Source of the DNA: JBHJGU01 sp050331475
Lineage (GTDB): Bacteria > Pseudomonadota > Alphaproteobacteria > Caulobacterales > Maricaulaceae
Reading direction: 5' to 3'
Length of the DNA stretch: 11,873 nt
Assembly: GCA_050331475.1 (NCBI GenBank)
Contig: JBHJGU010000148.1
Span: forward strand, 1 to 11,873
The notes under the pieces were generated by a model. The model was not told where the DNA came from and made no database searches. It saw only the letters and a program-made list of their open reading frames with translations. The position numbers and the translations under genes were made by a program. Positions 1 to 6,658 of this stretch are shown here, piece after piece. The number at the start of each line of letters is the position of its first letter. Position 1 is the stretch's first letter.

Positions 1-66
1 CCTGAGCCGGAGCCGGAACCCGAGCCGGAACCTGAGCCGGAGCCGGAACCTGAGCCGGAGCCGGAA
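1..66 (+). repeat. 18-bp tandem repeat encoding (Pro-Glu)n
   Basis: Three copies of an 18-base unit, CCTGAGCCGGAGCCGGAA, occupy 1-18, 31-48 and 49-66. A 12-base variant (CCCGAGCCGGAA) lies at 19-30. The array is in frame and encodes a Pro-Glu linker; it probably continues upstream of the window. All unit lengths are multiples of six, so copy-number change by slippage would alter linker length without breaking the frame. Confidence 0.9.
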
Positions 67-567
67 CCTGGCCCCGACGATGGCAGCGCGTTGCTAGATT
101 TCTACCTCGCGGACACGAAAACGGACTTCTTGTTGACCCGACTATTGGACGGCCAAGAGATTGACCCCGCTTTGGTGGCCGGTCGCTCGGTGTCGATCAT
201 CGCCTATGCGGAGGATGACGGTGTCGCCATCGGCAGCGTCAAGCTGACCGCGCCCGGGCTCGGCGGCCGGATGGAAAATGTCGAGCCCTACGCGCTGTTC
301 GGCGACCGCAACGGGGACTTCCGAGGCGGTGTTGAGCTGGACGATGAAACCGTAACGCTGGACTTCGCCGTCTTCGCCGGCCGCAATGGCCAAGGCGAGA
401 CCTTGGAGGCGGGGACCTTGACCTTCGGGGTGGCCGGCGGCGATGCGAGCCAACAAAGCCAACTCGCCAATGAGTTCAGCTTGGCCGACGCTTTGGCCGG
501 CGCCGGCGCGCCGATGGATCGCGACCTAGACATGCTGATAAGTACGGACGCGTTCGCGATCCTTTGA
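1..567 (+). CDS. C-terminal part of a secreted/surface protein with Pro-Glu linker and beta-sandwich module (5' end outside window)
   Basis: The frame is open from base 1 to a TGA at 565-567, giving 188 visible residues; the start lies upstream. Residues 1-22 are eleven Pro-Glu dipeptides, a rigid charged linker typical of extracytoplasmic proteins. After a short PGPDDG spacer comes a module of about 100 residues with alternating beta strands. Its core ENVEPYALFGDRNGDFRGG (19 residues, about 275-330 nt) strongly resembles the ENVAPYALFGD-type repeat that I recall from many large marine-bacterial surface proteins, where it follows linkers of this kind. A short acidic tail rich in Ala and Asp ends the protein. 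No catalytic motif is visible. What is seen is linker plus module; secretion and an adhesive or carbohydrate-related role are inferred. A hairpin follows the stop codon at once. Confidence 0.8.
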   Translation, partial: PEPEPEPEPEPEPEPEPEPEPEPGPDDGSALLDFYLADTKTDFLLTRLLDGQEIDPALVAGRSVSIIAYAEDDGVAIGSVKLTAPGLGGRMENVEPYALFGDRNGDFRGGVELDDETVTLDFAVFAGRNGQGETLEAGTLTFGVAGGDASQQSQLANEFSLADALAGAGAPMDRDLDMLISTDAFAIL

Positions 568-574
568 CCGCTCG

Positions 575-621
575 CCAAATCGCGCCGGTTGGGCTCAAAC
601 ACACCGACCGGCGCAATTTGG
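575..621 (+). promoter_or_regulatory. Long hairpin between two genes, overlapping the next Shine-Dalgarno
   Basis: Bases 575-592 pair with 604-621: about 18 bp with one mismatch (581/615) and one G-U (590/606), around an 11-base loop (593-603). The core arm GCGCCGGTTGG pairs with CCGACCGGCGC, flanked by AAAT and ATTT. It starts eight bases after the stop of the surface-protein gene, so it may be a weak terminator, although it lacks a long T run. Its 3' foot includes the first two G of the GGAGG (620-624) that serves the flavoprotein gene at 632. It could therefore also limit ribosome access. The structure is seen; both functions are inference. Confidence 0.6.
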
Positions 622-631
622 AGGACGCCCT

Positions 632-2257
632 ATGGAATCCCTAGCCCAAGACCTACGCGTCATGGTGCGCACCCCCTTGTCCCCCGCCCATGTGGAGGCG
701 TTGCGCGCGGCGGGAGAGGAAGTCACGTTCGAACCTGGCGATCTGGTTGCGCGCGTCGGCGAGCCCATGGACGCGTTTTTCTATGTACTAGAAGGCGAGA
801 TCGAGGTCGCGGACCCCCACACCGGCGAGCGCCGGGTGCCCTCGACCCTAGGGCCGTCTCAATTCACTGGTGAAATCGCGTTTTTAAGCGGTGGGGTGAA
901 CACTCTGCCCTTGCGCGCCTGCCAGCCGACCCGGGCCCTTCGGGTGGACCGTCCGGTAATGCTCGATCTCATGGCGAAAATCCCGGAGATGAGCGACATC
1001 ATCATCACGGTCTACGCGGCCCGTCGCCGGCGCATGCTCGAGCAGGGCAACTCCAGCCTCACCGTCATTGGCGCGGACGCCAATCGCGAGCTGCGCCGCA
1101 TCGCCGCGTTTGCCGGGCGCAACCGGATTCCGCTCACCACCCTGGAGCTTGGCTCTCCGGAAGCGCGCGCCCTGTGTGACCGGCTGGGCTGTTCGCCTGA
1201 CAAGCCTGTGGTGGTGTTTGGCGATAACCAAGTGCTCGACGCGCCGAGCCCGGATCAGATCGCCAAGCTGTTGCGGTTAGACCTGGCGCTGACCTGCGGT
1301 TCGGTGGTGGATGTGTTGATCGTCGGCGGTGGTCCCTCCGGCGTGGCGGCCGGCGTTTACGCCGGCGCGGAAGGGCTTGAGGCGCTGGTGGTCGAAGAAC
1401 TCGCCATTGGCGGACAGGCCGGAACCTCCTCGCGCATCGAAAACTATATGGGCTTCCCCACCGGGATTTCCGGCGCGGACCTGGTCTGGCGCGGTGAAAT
1501 TCAGGCGATGAAGTTTGGAACCCATTTCGCCATGCCCCGGCGGGTGACCACGCTGAGCCAAGACCCCGACGGCCTGTATAAAGCCACACTCGATAACGGG
1601 GTCATGGTGGGCGCCCGCGCCATCGTGGTGGCCACAGGGGTGCAATACCGCCGGCTGCCGCTGGATCGGCTAGCGGACTTCGAAGGCGCAGGCGTTTATT
1701 ACGCCGCCACCGACACCGAAGCGCGTTATTGCCGCGACGCCGAGGTCGTCGTGATCGGCGGGGGCAATTCGGCCGGTCAGGCGGCGATGTTCCTCTCCCG
1801 CTCCGCCAGCCACGTCCATGTGCTGGTGCGTGGGAACTCCCTGGCCGCATCCATGTCCTCTTACCTCTCCAGCCGGTTAGAGGCAGACCCCGCCATCACC
1901 CTGCACTATCACACCGAAATGACCGCCCTGCACGGCGCGGACGATCTCAACGCGATCACCGTGCGCGACAAGGCCAAAGGCGAAACGCGCCAGATGGCGT
2001 GCTGCGCGGCCTTCATCATGGTGGGCGCGGCGCCGAACACGGGCTGGCTATCCGGACTGGTGGAGCTTGACGCCAAGGGATTCGTGAAAACCGGCCCCGA
2101 TGTGGGCCAAGACAACCCCTTCGCCGCCTCCCGTCCCGGCGTTTTCGCGGTGGGCGATGTGCGCGCTGGCTCCGTGAAACGGGTCGCCGCGGCCGTGGGC
2201 GAAGGCTCGGTGGTGATCTCCAAGGTCTGGGAACACGTGAACCGGACCCGCGATTGA
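632..2257 (+). CDS. FAD-dependent thioredoxin-reductase-like protein with N-terminal cyclic-nucleotide-binding-like domain
   Basis: The protein has 541 residues. The ATG at 632 follows GGAGG (620-624) by seven bases. Residues about 10-125 look like a CRP-type cyclic-nucleotide-binding domain, with the GE(I)A turn at G80-E81. The Arg that normally contacts the cyclic phosphate appears to be Asn90, so nucleotide binding is doubtful. Residues about 142-216 resemble a thioredoxin-fold segment without a CxxC. From about 225 on is a thioredoxin-reductase core: FAD-binding GGGPSG (232-237), NADPH-binding GGGNSAG (376-382), and the C-terminal FAD motif GVFAVGDV (503-510). The CxxC expected just before the second Rossmann motif is absent; the position reads AATD (358-361), with a single Cys367. 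It is therefore probably an NAD(P)H flavoprotein that cannot reduce thioredoxin in the usual way. The domain order matches a known bacterial family annotated as FAD-dependent oxidoreductase. Substrate is unknown; likely cytoplasmic. Confidence 0.88.
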   Translation: MESLAQDLRVMVRTPLSPAHVEALRAAGEEVTFEPGDLVARVGEPMDAFFYVLEGEIEVADPHTGERRVPSTLGPSQFTGEIAFLSGGVNTLPLRACQPTRALRVDRPVMLDLMAKIPEMSDIIITVYAARRRRMLEQGNSSLTVIGADANRELRRIAAFAGRNRIPLTTLELGSPEARALCDRLGCSPDKPVVVFGDNQVLDAPSPDQIAKLLRLDLALTCGSVVDVLIVGGGPSGVAAGVYAGAEGLEALVVEELAIGGQAGTSSRIENYMGFPTGISGADLVWRGEIQAMKFGTHFAMPRRVTTLSQDPDGLYKATLDNGVMVGARAIVVATGVQYRRLPLDRLADFEGAGVYYAATDTEARYCRDAEVVVIGGGNSAGQAAMFLSRSASHVHVLVRGNSLAASMSSYLSSRLEADPAITLHYHTEMTALHGADDLNAITVRDKAKGETRQMACCAAFIMVGAAPNTGWLSGLVELDAKGFVKTGPDVGQDNPFAASRPGVFAVGDVRAGSVKRVAAAVGEGSVVISKVWEHVNRTRD

Positions 2258-2327
2258 CGCGCGTTTAGCGACGAGAGTGATGAAACCGTGGCCCGTGAAT
2301 GCGAGCGGCCAGCTTAGTCCCTGAAAA

Positions 2328-2402
2328 TGGTGGGCGGTACTGGGATCGAACCAGTGACCCCTACGATGTCAACGTAGTGCTCTCCCGCTGAGCTAACCGC
2401 CC
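2328..2402 (-). tRNA. tRNA-Val (anticodon GAC)
   Basis: Read on the minus strand, the acceptor stem GGGCGGT (2402-2396) pairs with ACCGCCC (2338-2332), followed by discriminator A and an encoded CCA (2330-2328). The anticodon arm has stem CTACG/CGTAG around loop TTGACAT, giving anticodon GAC, which reads GUC and GUU valine codons. The T arm carries GGTTCGATCCC. Length with CCA is 75 nt. All arms are intact. A TTTT follows the CCA directly. Confidence 0.97.
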
Positions 2403-2423
2403 GGGCCATTTCGCGAAGCGAGG

Positions 2424-2452
2424 CGTATACCGCCCCCACAGCTTGGACGCAA
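2424..2452 (-). promoter_or_regulatory. Predicted sigma-70-type promoter of tRNA-Val
   Basis: On the minus strand, TTGCGT (2452-2447) and TATACG (2429-2424) are separated by exactly 17 bases. The -10 box ends 21 bases before the tRNA 5' end. The hexamers are moderate matches, but position and spacing fit a stable-RNA promoter well. Confidence 0.55.
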
Positions 2453-2460
2453 GGCGGTTG

Positions 2461-2484
2461 ATCCGAACCGGTCGACGATCGGAT
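2461..2484. promoter_or_regulatory. Inverted repeat upstream of the chemoreceptor gene
   Basis: ATCCGA (2461-2466) and TCGGAT (2479-2484) form perfect 6-bp arms around 12 bases; that spacer contains the palindromes ACCGGT and GTCGAC. It lies about 100 bp before the chemoreceptor start and upstream of the tRNA promoter, so it could be a regulator site for either. No convincing -35/-10 pair for the chemoreceptor gene was found in 2485-2573. Confidence 0.25.
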
Positions 2485-2585
2485 TCAGGGAATCTTATCA
2501 CGTTTCAGCGATCTGCTTGGCGCATAAAAACACGTGCGCGTGATCATTCTCGCGCCCGCTTGAGATCGGTTTCAGGAGTCGCCCC

Positions 2586-4196
2586 ATGTCCTTGATGCGC
2601 CGTATGCAAATGCTTTCCGCTCTGGTGTTCGCCTTAACCGGCGTGGCCGTGTTCGCCAATTGGATGCTCGGTAAAGGCGCCAAATTCCACGAAGTAAATT
2701 CGCTACATTATATTTATTCTGACCAGTTGGAGGCCGAGCTCCAGCGGTTAGTTGACACGGGCGACACAGCGGACGCCGCCATGTTGACGCGGTTGGTCAA
2801 GGATATTCGACTCCAGCCAGCCACGGTGATCAAGCTGGTTAATCCCCTCGATACGCTTGTGATGACCCTGCTCGGCACCGCGAATGCAATCGAGATTTGC
2901 TATGACGACATCGCCATTGCCGATCGCGCTTTGGCGCAAATTGCGCGCTATCGCTCCGGCGAGATCGACACCGCGGGCTTGGTCGCCGCCCTCAACCCGG
3001 CCATGGAGGGATTTAAGAATAGCTCGAACCTGTTCGTTGAGCCGGTGTTCAAGACCGTCGGCTTCATTGTCACCGCCATGAGCGTTATGACGTTGCTGGC
3101 GGGCTTAGGGATTTCCGCCTTCGTCTTGCGCATGGGTCAGCGCCAAATCATCCGCCCTATCCAAGACACCGAAGCCGTGATGACCCGGCTCGCCTCTGAC
3201 GATCTGGACGTCACCGTGCCTTATGTGGCGCGGACCGACGAAATCGGCGCCATGGCGCGCACGGTGGAGACGTTTAAACGCAACGCCCAACAGGTTGCGA
3301 GCTTACGCGCCGAGCAAGACGCTCAAACCGCCCAAGCCGCTCAAGACAAGCGCGACGCCCTGTACGCTTTGGCGGATTCATTCGAAAGCCGGGTGATGCA
3401 ATTGGTTGACGGGCTCGGCCAATCCGCCGACCAGTTGGACGCCCGCGCCAAAACCATGGACGAGGCCGCTCAAACCGCCGGGGTTCAAGCCCAGGACGCC
3501 GACCAAGCCGCCCAGCAAAGCCGCCAGGAGATCGATGAAACCGCCAGCGCGTCTCAGGCCGCCTTAGGCGCAGCGCGCGAAATCGCCGACGATATGGCGT
3601 CGGCCGATCAAGCCTCCAAGGCGGCTGCGGAGAAGGTGCGTGAAACCGACCAGGCCGTCCAAGCCCTGTCCCAGGCCGCCAACCGCATCGGCGCGGTGGT
3701 TCAATTGATCTCCGACATCGCCGAGCAGACGAATTTGCTTGCGCTGAACGCCACCATTGAGGCCGCCCGCGCGGGCGAGGCGGGCAAAGGCTTCGCGGTG
3801 GTGGCCACCGAGGTGAAACAGCTCGCCGCTCAGACCGCCACGGCGACCCAAGACATTCAAGGCCATATCGACGGGGTCTCTGGGGCGACGGAAGCCACGG
3901 TCTCCGCCATGGCCGAGATCGCCGCGGCGGTGAACCAGCTCGAAGGCATGGCCGCCCGGGTCAATGCGGCGGTGGAAAGCCAGAACGCCGCGCTGGGCGA
4001 TATCGCCCGCTCGACCCAATCCATTGCGGGCATGGCCGAGCAAACCTCGCGCAATGTGGGTCAAGTGCGCGCGGAGACGGAGAAGACGGGCCACAGCGCG
4101 AAAGAAACCCAAGACTTGGTCAGCGTTTTGGGCGAGCAAGCCCACCGCTTGCGGTCCGAAGCCAAGGACTTTGTGGAGCAAATTCGCGCGGCGTAA
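2586..4196 (+). CDS. Methyl-accepting chemotaxis protein (membrane chemoreceptor)
   Basis: The protein has 536 residues. The ATG at 2586 follows AGGAG (2574-2578) by seven bases. Membrane segments are about residues 10-28 and 158-182, enclosing a periplasmic sensor domain of roughly 125 residues that looks mostly helical; its ligand cannot be named. A HAMP domain spans about 184-236 (Pro191, DEIG at 218-221). A long Ala/Gln-rich coiled coil leads to the CheA/CheW-contacting tip at about 376-406, including AEQTNLLALNATIEAARAGE, which is diagnostic for the family. The return helix runs to the C-terminus, which ends in IRAA without a CheR-tethering pentapeptide such as NWETF. It relays a signal to the chemotaxis kinase CheA; no che gene is in the window, so this is an orphan receptor. 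The sensor-domain segment at 2690-2725 is AT-richer than its surroundings. Confidence 0.95.
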   Translation: MSLMRRMQMLSALVFALTGVAVFANWMLGKGAKFHEVNSLHYIYSDQLEAELQRLVDTGDTADAAMLTRLVKDIRLQPATVIKLVNPLDTLVMTLLGTANAIEICYDDIAIADRALAQIARYRSGEIDTAGLVAALNPAMEGFKNSSNLFVEPVFKTVGFIVTAMSVMTLLAGLGISAFVLRMGQRQIIRPIQDTEAVMTRLASDDLDVTVPYVARTDEIGAMARTVETFKRNAQQVASLRAEQDAQTAQAAQDKRDALYALADSFESRVMQLVDGLGQSADQLDARAKTMDEAAQTAGVQAQDADQAAQQSRQEIDETASASQAALGAAREIADDMASADQASKAAAEKVRETDQAVQALSQAANRIGAVVQLISDIAEQTNLLALNATIEAARAGEAGKGFAVVATEVKQLAAQTATATQDIQGHIDGVSGATEATVSAMAEIAAAVNQLEGMAARVNAAVESQNAALGDIARSTQSIAGMAEQTSRNVGQVRAETEKTGHSAKETQDLVSVLGEQAHRLRSEAKDFVEQIRAA

Positions 4197-4253
4197 AGCC
4201 TAAGGCCAAGCGGACGGTCGCACCGCGTGCAGCGGCGCGACTGATCCGGGCGT

Positions 4254-5054
4254 TTACGGCGCGCCGTCGCGTAATGCGGTCCAGCTCGCCGGCTGGGTCA
4301 GCAAATCACGCAAACCGTTGATATTGCGCTGGGCGATTTCGGCCGCGGTGTCCGCGCCCGCGATTTGCTCAGCTTCGGTGAACCGGCCCTGAAGCCCCAC
4401 CGCCAGCGCGAGGTTCTGACGCGCCTGTGCGCCGCTTCCCGGGGCCTCCACCGCTTGGCGCAGCCAACGCTCCGCTTCTTCCGGATCGCCGCCGATCAGA
4501 TAGCTAAGCCCCATATTAGTCAACGCATTGGCGTGGGCGGGGCTGTAGCGCAGCGCGTCAGCATAGCTCGCACGCGCCAGGGCGGGCCGATCGGCGAGTT
4601 CATAAGCCACGCCCAACGCATTCATCAGGCCGGGGTCGTTGGGCGACACCGCCAAGGCGGCGCGCACCGCATCCACCGCAGGCAAGCCCGCGCCCAACGC
4701 CACGCTGGCCAGCGCGAGCTGTCGGGTCAGTTCCACGTCGGCGGGGTAAAGCGCGAGGCTCTGGCGGGCCACTTCCACGGCCCGCTGATGGCTGCCGATC
4801 GCGCGCAAGGCGCGGGCTAAGTTCCGCGCGGCCTCAAGGTCGCCAGGGTTCTTGTCAAATTCGTCCGCCCAAAACGTCGCTTGGGTCAACAGATCCAGTC
4901 GGCCCACCGCTTCGCGCGCCTCCGCGCTCGCGGGCGCGATCGACTTCTGCGCCAAGGCGTCGCCGACCTCCTCCAAAACCGGGTCCGTGGTCGCGCACGC
5001 CGTCGCCATAAGCGCCAACAGCCCCGCCGGCCCTAAACTGCGTCGCGCGCCCAT
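4254..5054 (-). CDS. TPR-repeat lipoprotein, TadD-like
   Basis: The protein has 266 residues. I chose the ATG at 5054-5052 because GGGAGG (5067-5062) stands seven bases upstream and because it starts a clean lipoprotein signal. That signal has an Arg-rich start (MGARRS), a hydrophobic stretch, and Cys20 in LMATAC; the lipobox is slightly atypical, with Ala at -3. Longer upstream reading would add 102 residues that overlap the divergent aminopeptidase gene. Residues about 65-225 form consecutive TPR helical pairs, for example the unit around GVAYELADRPALARASYADA. The C-terminal NINGLRDLL segment recalls TadD, the outer-membrane pilotin-like lipoprotein of Flp/Tad pilus assembly. No other tad/cpa gene is present, so TadD identity is tentative; the protein may be a general TPR lipoprotein of the periplasmic face. 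It converges with the chemoreceptor gene across a 57-base gap with no clear terminator. Confidence 0.82.
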   Translation of the reverse strand: MGARRSLGPAGLLALMATACATTDPVLEEVGDALAQKSIAPASAEAREAVGRLDLLTQATFWADEFDKNPGDLEAARNLARALRAIGSHQRAVEVARQSLALYPADVELTRQLALASVALGAGLPAVDAVRAALAVSPNDPGLMNALGVAYELADRPALARASYADALRYSPAHANALTNMGLSYLIGGDPEEAERWLRQAVEAPGSGAQARQNLALAVGLQGRFTEAEQIAGADTAAEIAQRNINGLRDLLTQPASWTALRDGAP

Positions 5055-5162
5055 CGGCGATCCTCCCTGCCGTTTCAACCCCCTTATCGCCCGGTCTATG
5101 TTAACGGCTCGTTTAGGCTGTTTTGGCGCTCGTCCCGGCGCCGCATCGCAAAGGAGTCGCTT
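5055..5162. promoter_or_regulatory. Divergent intergenic region between TPR lipoprotein and aminopeptidase
   Basis: These 108 bases separate two outward-facing starts and must hold promoters for both unless one is read from farther away. Shine-Dalgarno sequences are clear at each end: GGGAGG on minus (5067-5062) and AAGGAG on plus (5151-5156). I could not find a convincing -35/-10 pair in either direction. GTTAAC lies near the centre. Confidence 0.4.
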
Positions 5163-6548
5163 GTGCCCGCATCGTCTGATTTGATCTGCGTCAAGGCTGA
5201 GGGCCATGGGGTTCCAATTTCGGCCATCCGATCGGACCAGGCCGAGACGATGATTGCGGCGCTGCCCGAAGCTCAGAGCGCCTTCGCCCAAGCGATGGTG
5301 TTTGACGGCCGGGCGGGCCAAATCCTCGCTATTCCGGACGCCGACGGCGCCCTCGCCCAAATCCTGTTCGGGCTTGGCGAGGGGGCGGATCCGTTCGCGG
5401 TCGCCGCGTTAGCCGAAACCCTGCCGGCGGGGGATTACCGCTTTGATCCGGTTCCTGAGGGCCTGGACCCCAGCTTGGTCGCCTATGGCTGTGGGTTGGC
5501 CGGCTATCGCTTCGACCGGTTCAAATCCGCGCCGGCGCGGCGGGCGCGATTGGTGGCGCCCCCGGGCGTGGACCCGGCTGAAATCGGCCGTCTTTTAGAC
5601 GCAACCGCGCTCGCGCGCGATCTCATCAACACCCCGGCGGGGGATTTGGGGCCGGTCGCGCTGTCCCAAGCCGCGCGCGATTTGGCTAAGCGCTATGGCG
5701 TTGAGGCGGAGATCATTCAGGGCGAAGCGTTGGAGACGGGCTTTCCCATGGTCGCCGCCGTGGGCCGCGCCGCAGAGGAAGCCCCACGGGTGGCTCATTT
5801 CGAATGGGGCCCTGAAGACGCGCCACGCCTCGCCGTCATCGGCAAAGGGGTGTGTTTTGACTCCGGCGGGCTCGACCTGAAACCCGCCGACGGCATGCGC
5901 CTGATGAAGAAGGATATGGGCGGCGCCGCCCAGGCCCTCGCTTTGGCGCGTCTGATCATGGACGCCGGGCTGAACGTCCGGCTGCACCTGGTGCTCTCGA
6001 TCGTTGAAAACGCCATTGGCGGGAACGCTTTCCGGCCCGGGGACATCCTGCGCTCTCGCCAGGGCCTGAGCGTCGAAGTCGACAACACCGACGCGGAAGG
6101 CCGGCTCATCCTCGCCGATGCGCTGAGCTTCGCCGCGGAGCGCGCGCCAGCGCTCATGTTGGATTTCGCCACCCTCACCGGCGCGGCGCGTGTGGCGCTG
6201 GGCGCTGAGATGACGCCGTTTTTCGCCACAGACGACACCATCGCCGACGAGTTAACCGCAGCCGGGGTCGCTGAACAGGATCCGGTCTGGCGCTTACCGC
6301 TCTATGCGCCCTACAAGGCGGATTTGGACAGCGCCGTGGCGGATATGAAAAACATGGGCGATCGGTTTTTTGCAGGCGCGATCATGGCCGCACTCTTCAT
6401 GCAGCGCTTTGTCAAGGATCGGCCCTGGGTCCATTTCGACGTCTATTCCTGGAACCGTCACACCCGTCCCGGTCGACCGGTGGGTGGCGAGATGATGACC
6501 GTGCGGGCCGTCTATCGCGTCTTGCGGGACCGGTTCGGAACCCGGTGA
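5163..6548 (+). CDS. Leucyl aminopeptidase family protein (peptidase family M17)
   Basis: The protein has 461 residues. The start is GTG at 5163, six bases after AAGGAG (5151-5156). The C-terminal catalytic domain holds every residue of the M17 two-metal site: Lys228, Asp233, Asp251, Asp310 and Glu312 as ligands, and Lys240 and Arg314 as catalytic residues. Their spacings equal those recalled for E. coli PepA (K270, D275, D293, D352, E354, K282, R356). The signature NTDAEGR is at 308-314. The N-terminal domain is shorter and divergent, as in the roughly 460-residue proteobacterial M17 proteins that lie beside PepA proper. It should remove N-terminal residues from peptides in the cytoplasm as a hexamer; substrate preference is unknown. 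It lacks a signal peptide. It is divergent from the TPR lipoprotein gene, and the next + gene starts 110 bases on behind its own regulatory sites. Confidence 0.95.
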   Translation: MPASSDLICVKAEGHGVPISAIRSDQAETMIAALPEAQSAFAQAMVFDGRAGQILAIPDADGALAQILFGLGEGADPFAVAALAETLPAGDYRFDPVPEGLDPSLVAYGCGLAGYRFDRFKSAPARRARLVAPPGVDPAEIGRLLDATALARDLINTPAGDLGPVALSQAARDLAKRYGVEAEIIQGEALETGFPMVAAVGRAAEEAPRVAHFEWGPEDAPRLAVIGKGVCFDSGGLDLKPADGMRLMKKDMGGAAQALALARLIMDAGLNVRLHLVLSIVENAIGGNAFRPGDILRSRQGLSVEVDNTDAEGRLILADALSFAAERAPALMLDFATLTGAARVALGAEMTPFFATDDTIADELTAAGVAEQDPVWRLPLYAPYKADLDSAVADMKNMGDRFFAGAIMAALFMQRFVKDRPWVHFDVYSWNRHTRPGRPVGGEMMTVRAVYRVLRDRFGTR

Positions 6549-6561
6549 TCCGCTGCGCCCA

Positions 6562-6576
6562 GCGAGCGGAGCTCGC
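6562..6576 (+). terminator. Short GC hairpin after the aminopeptidase gene
   Basis: GCGAGC (6562-6567) and GCTCGC (6571-6576) pair perfectly around GGA, 13 bases after the stop codon. There is no T run; GATATCG follows. It may be a weak terminator or an RNA 3'-end stabiliser. It is the first of three dyads in this 110-base gap. Confidence 0.3.
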
Positions 6577-6578
6577 GA

Positions 6579-6593
6579 TATCGTATTACGATA
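6579..6593. promoter_or_regulatory. Putative operator 1, TATCG-N5-CGATA
   Basis: TATCG (6579-6583) and CGATA (6589-6593) are exact inverted arms around TATTA, extended by one pair inside (T/A). The same TATCG-N5-CGATA pattern recurs at 6631-6645, with a different spacer. The shared arms and the 52-bp centre-to-centre distance suggest two sites for one dimeric regulator on the same face of the DNA. The regulator is not in the window. Confidence 0.55.
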
Positions 6594-6606
6594 AATTCAC
6601 GTGTTC

Positions 6607-6635
6607 TTGAGCGGTGTTTCGGGCATACCTTATCG
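6607..6635 (+). promoter_or_regulatory. Possible promoter of the acidic secreted protein gene
   Basis: TTGAGC (6607-6612) and TTATCG (6630-6635) are 17 bases apart. The -10 match is poor by sigma-70 standards, but it sits inside operator 2, which would suit repression. The start of transcription would fall near 6642, giving a leader of about 17 bases that still contains the Shine-Dalgarno. Confidence 0.3.
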
Positions 6636-6648
6636 AGCATCGATAAGG
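6628..6648. promoter_or_regulatory. Putative operator 2, 21-bp perfect dyad before the acidic protein gene
   Basis: CCTTATCGA (6628-6636) and TCGATAAGG (6640-6648) are perfect 9-bp arms around GCA. The core 6631-6645 repeats TATCG-N5-CGATA of operator 1. The right arm runs into the Shine-Dalgarno AAGGGAG (6645-6651). If transcription starts upstream of 6628, the RNA could fold and hide the ribosome site; if it starts near 6642, only the DNA-operator reading holds. Confidence 0.6.
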
Positions 6649-6658
6649 GAGTTCTGGG

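Noticed and set aside
1..66. Repeat array considered as CRISPR
   Set aside because: Units are contiguous with no unique spacers and encode an in-frame Pro-Glu linker.
3564..4181. 205-residue open frame on the minus strand
   Set aside because: Antisense shadow of the chemoreceptor coiled coil; low-complexity His/Gly/Arg composition with no family resemblance.
4365..4820. 151-residue open frame on the plus strand
   Set aside because: Antisense to the TPR lipoprotein gene, no ribosome site, His/Arg/Gln-rich shadow composition.
5055..5360. Upstream extension of the TPR lipoprotein frame by 102 residues
   Set aside because: It would overlap the divergent aminopeptidase gene, hide the lipoprotein signal inside the protein, and ignore a strong GGGAGG seven bases before the internal ATG at 5054.
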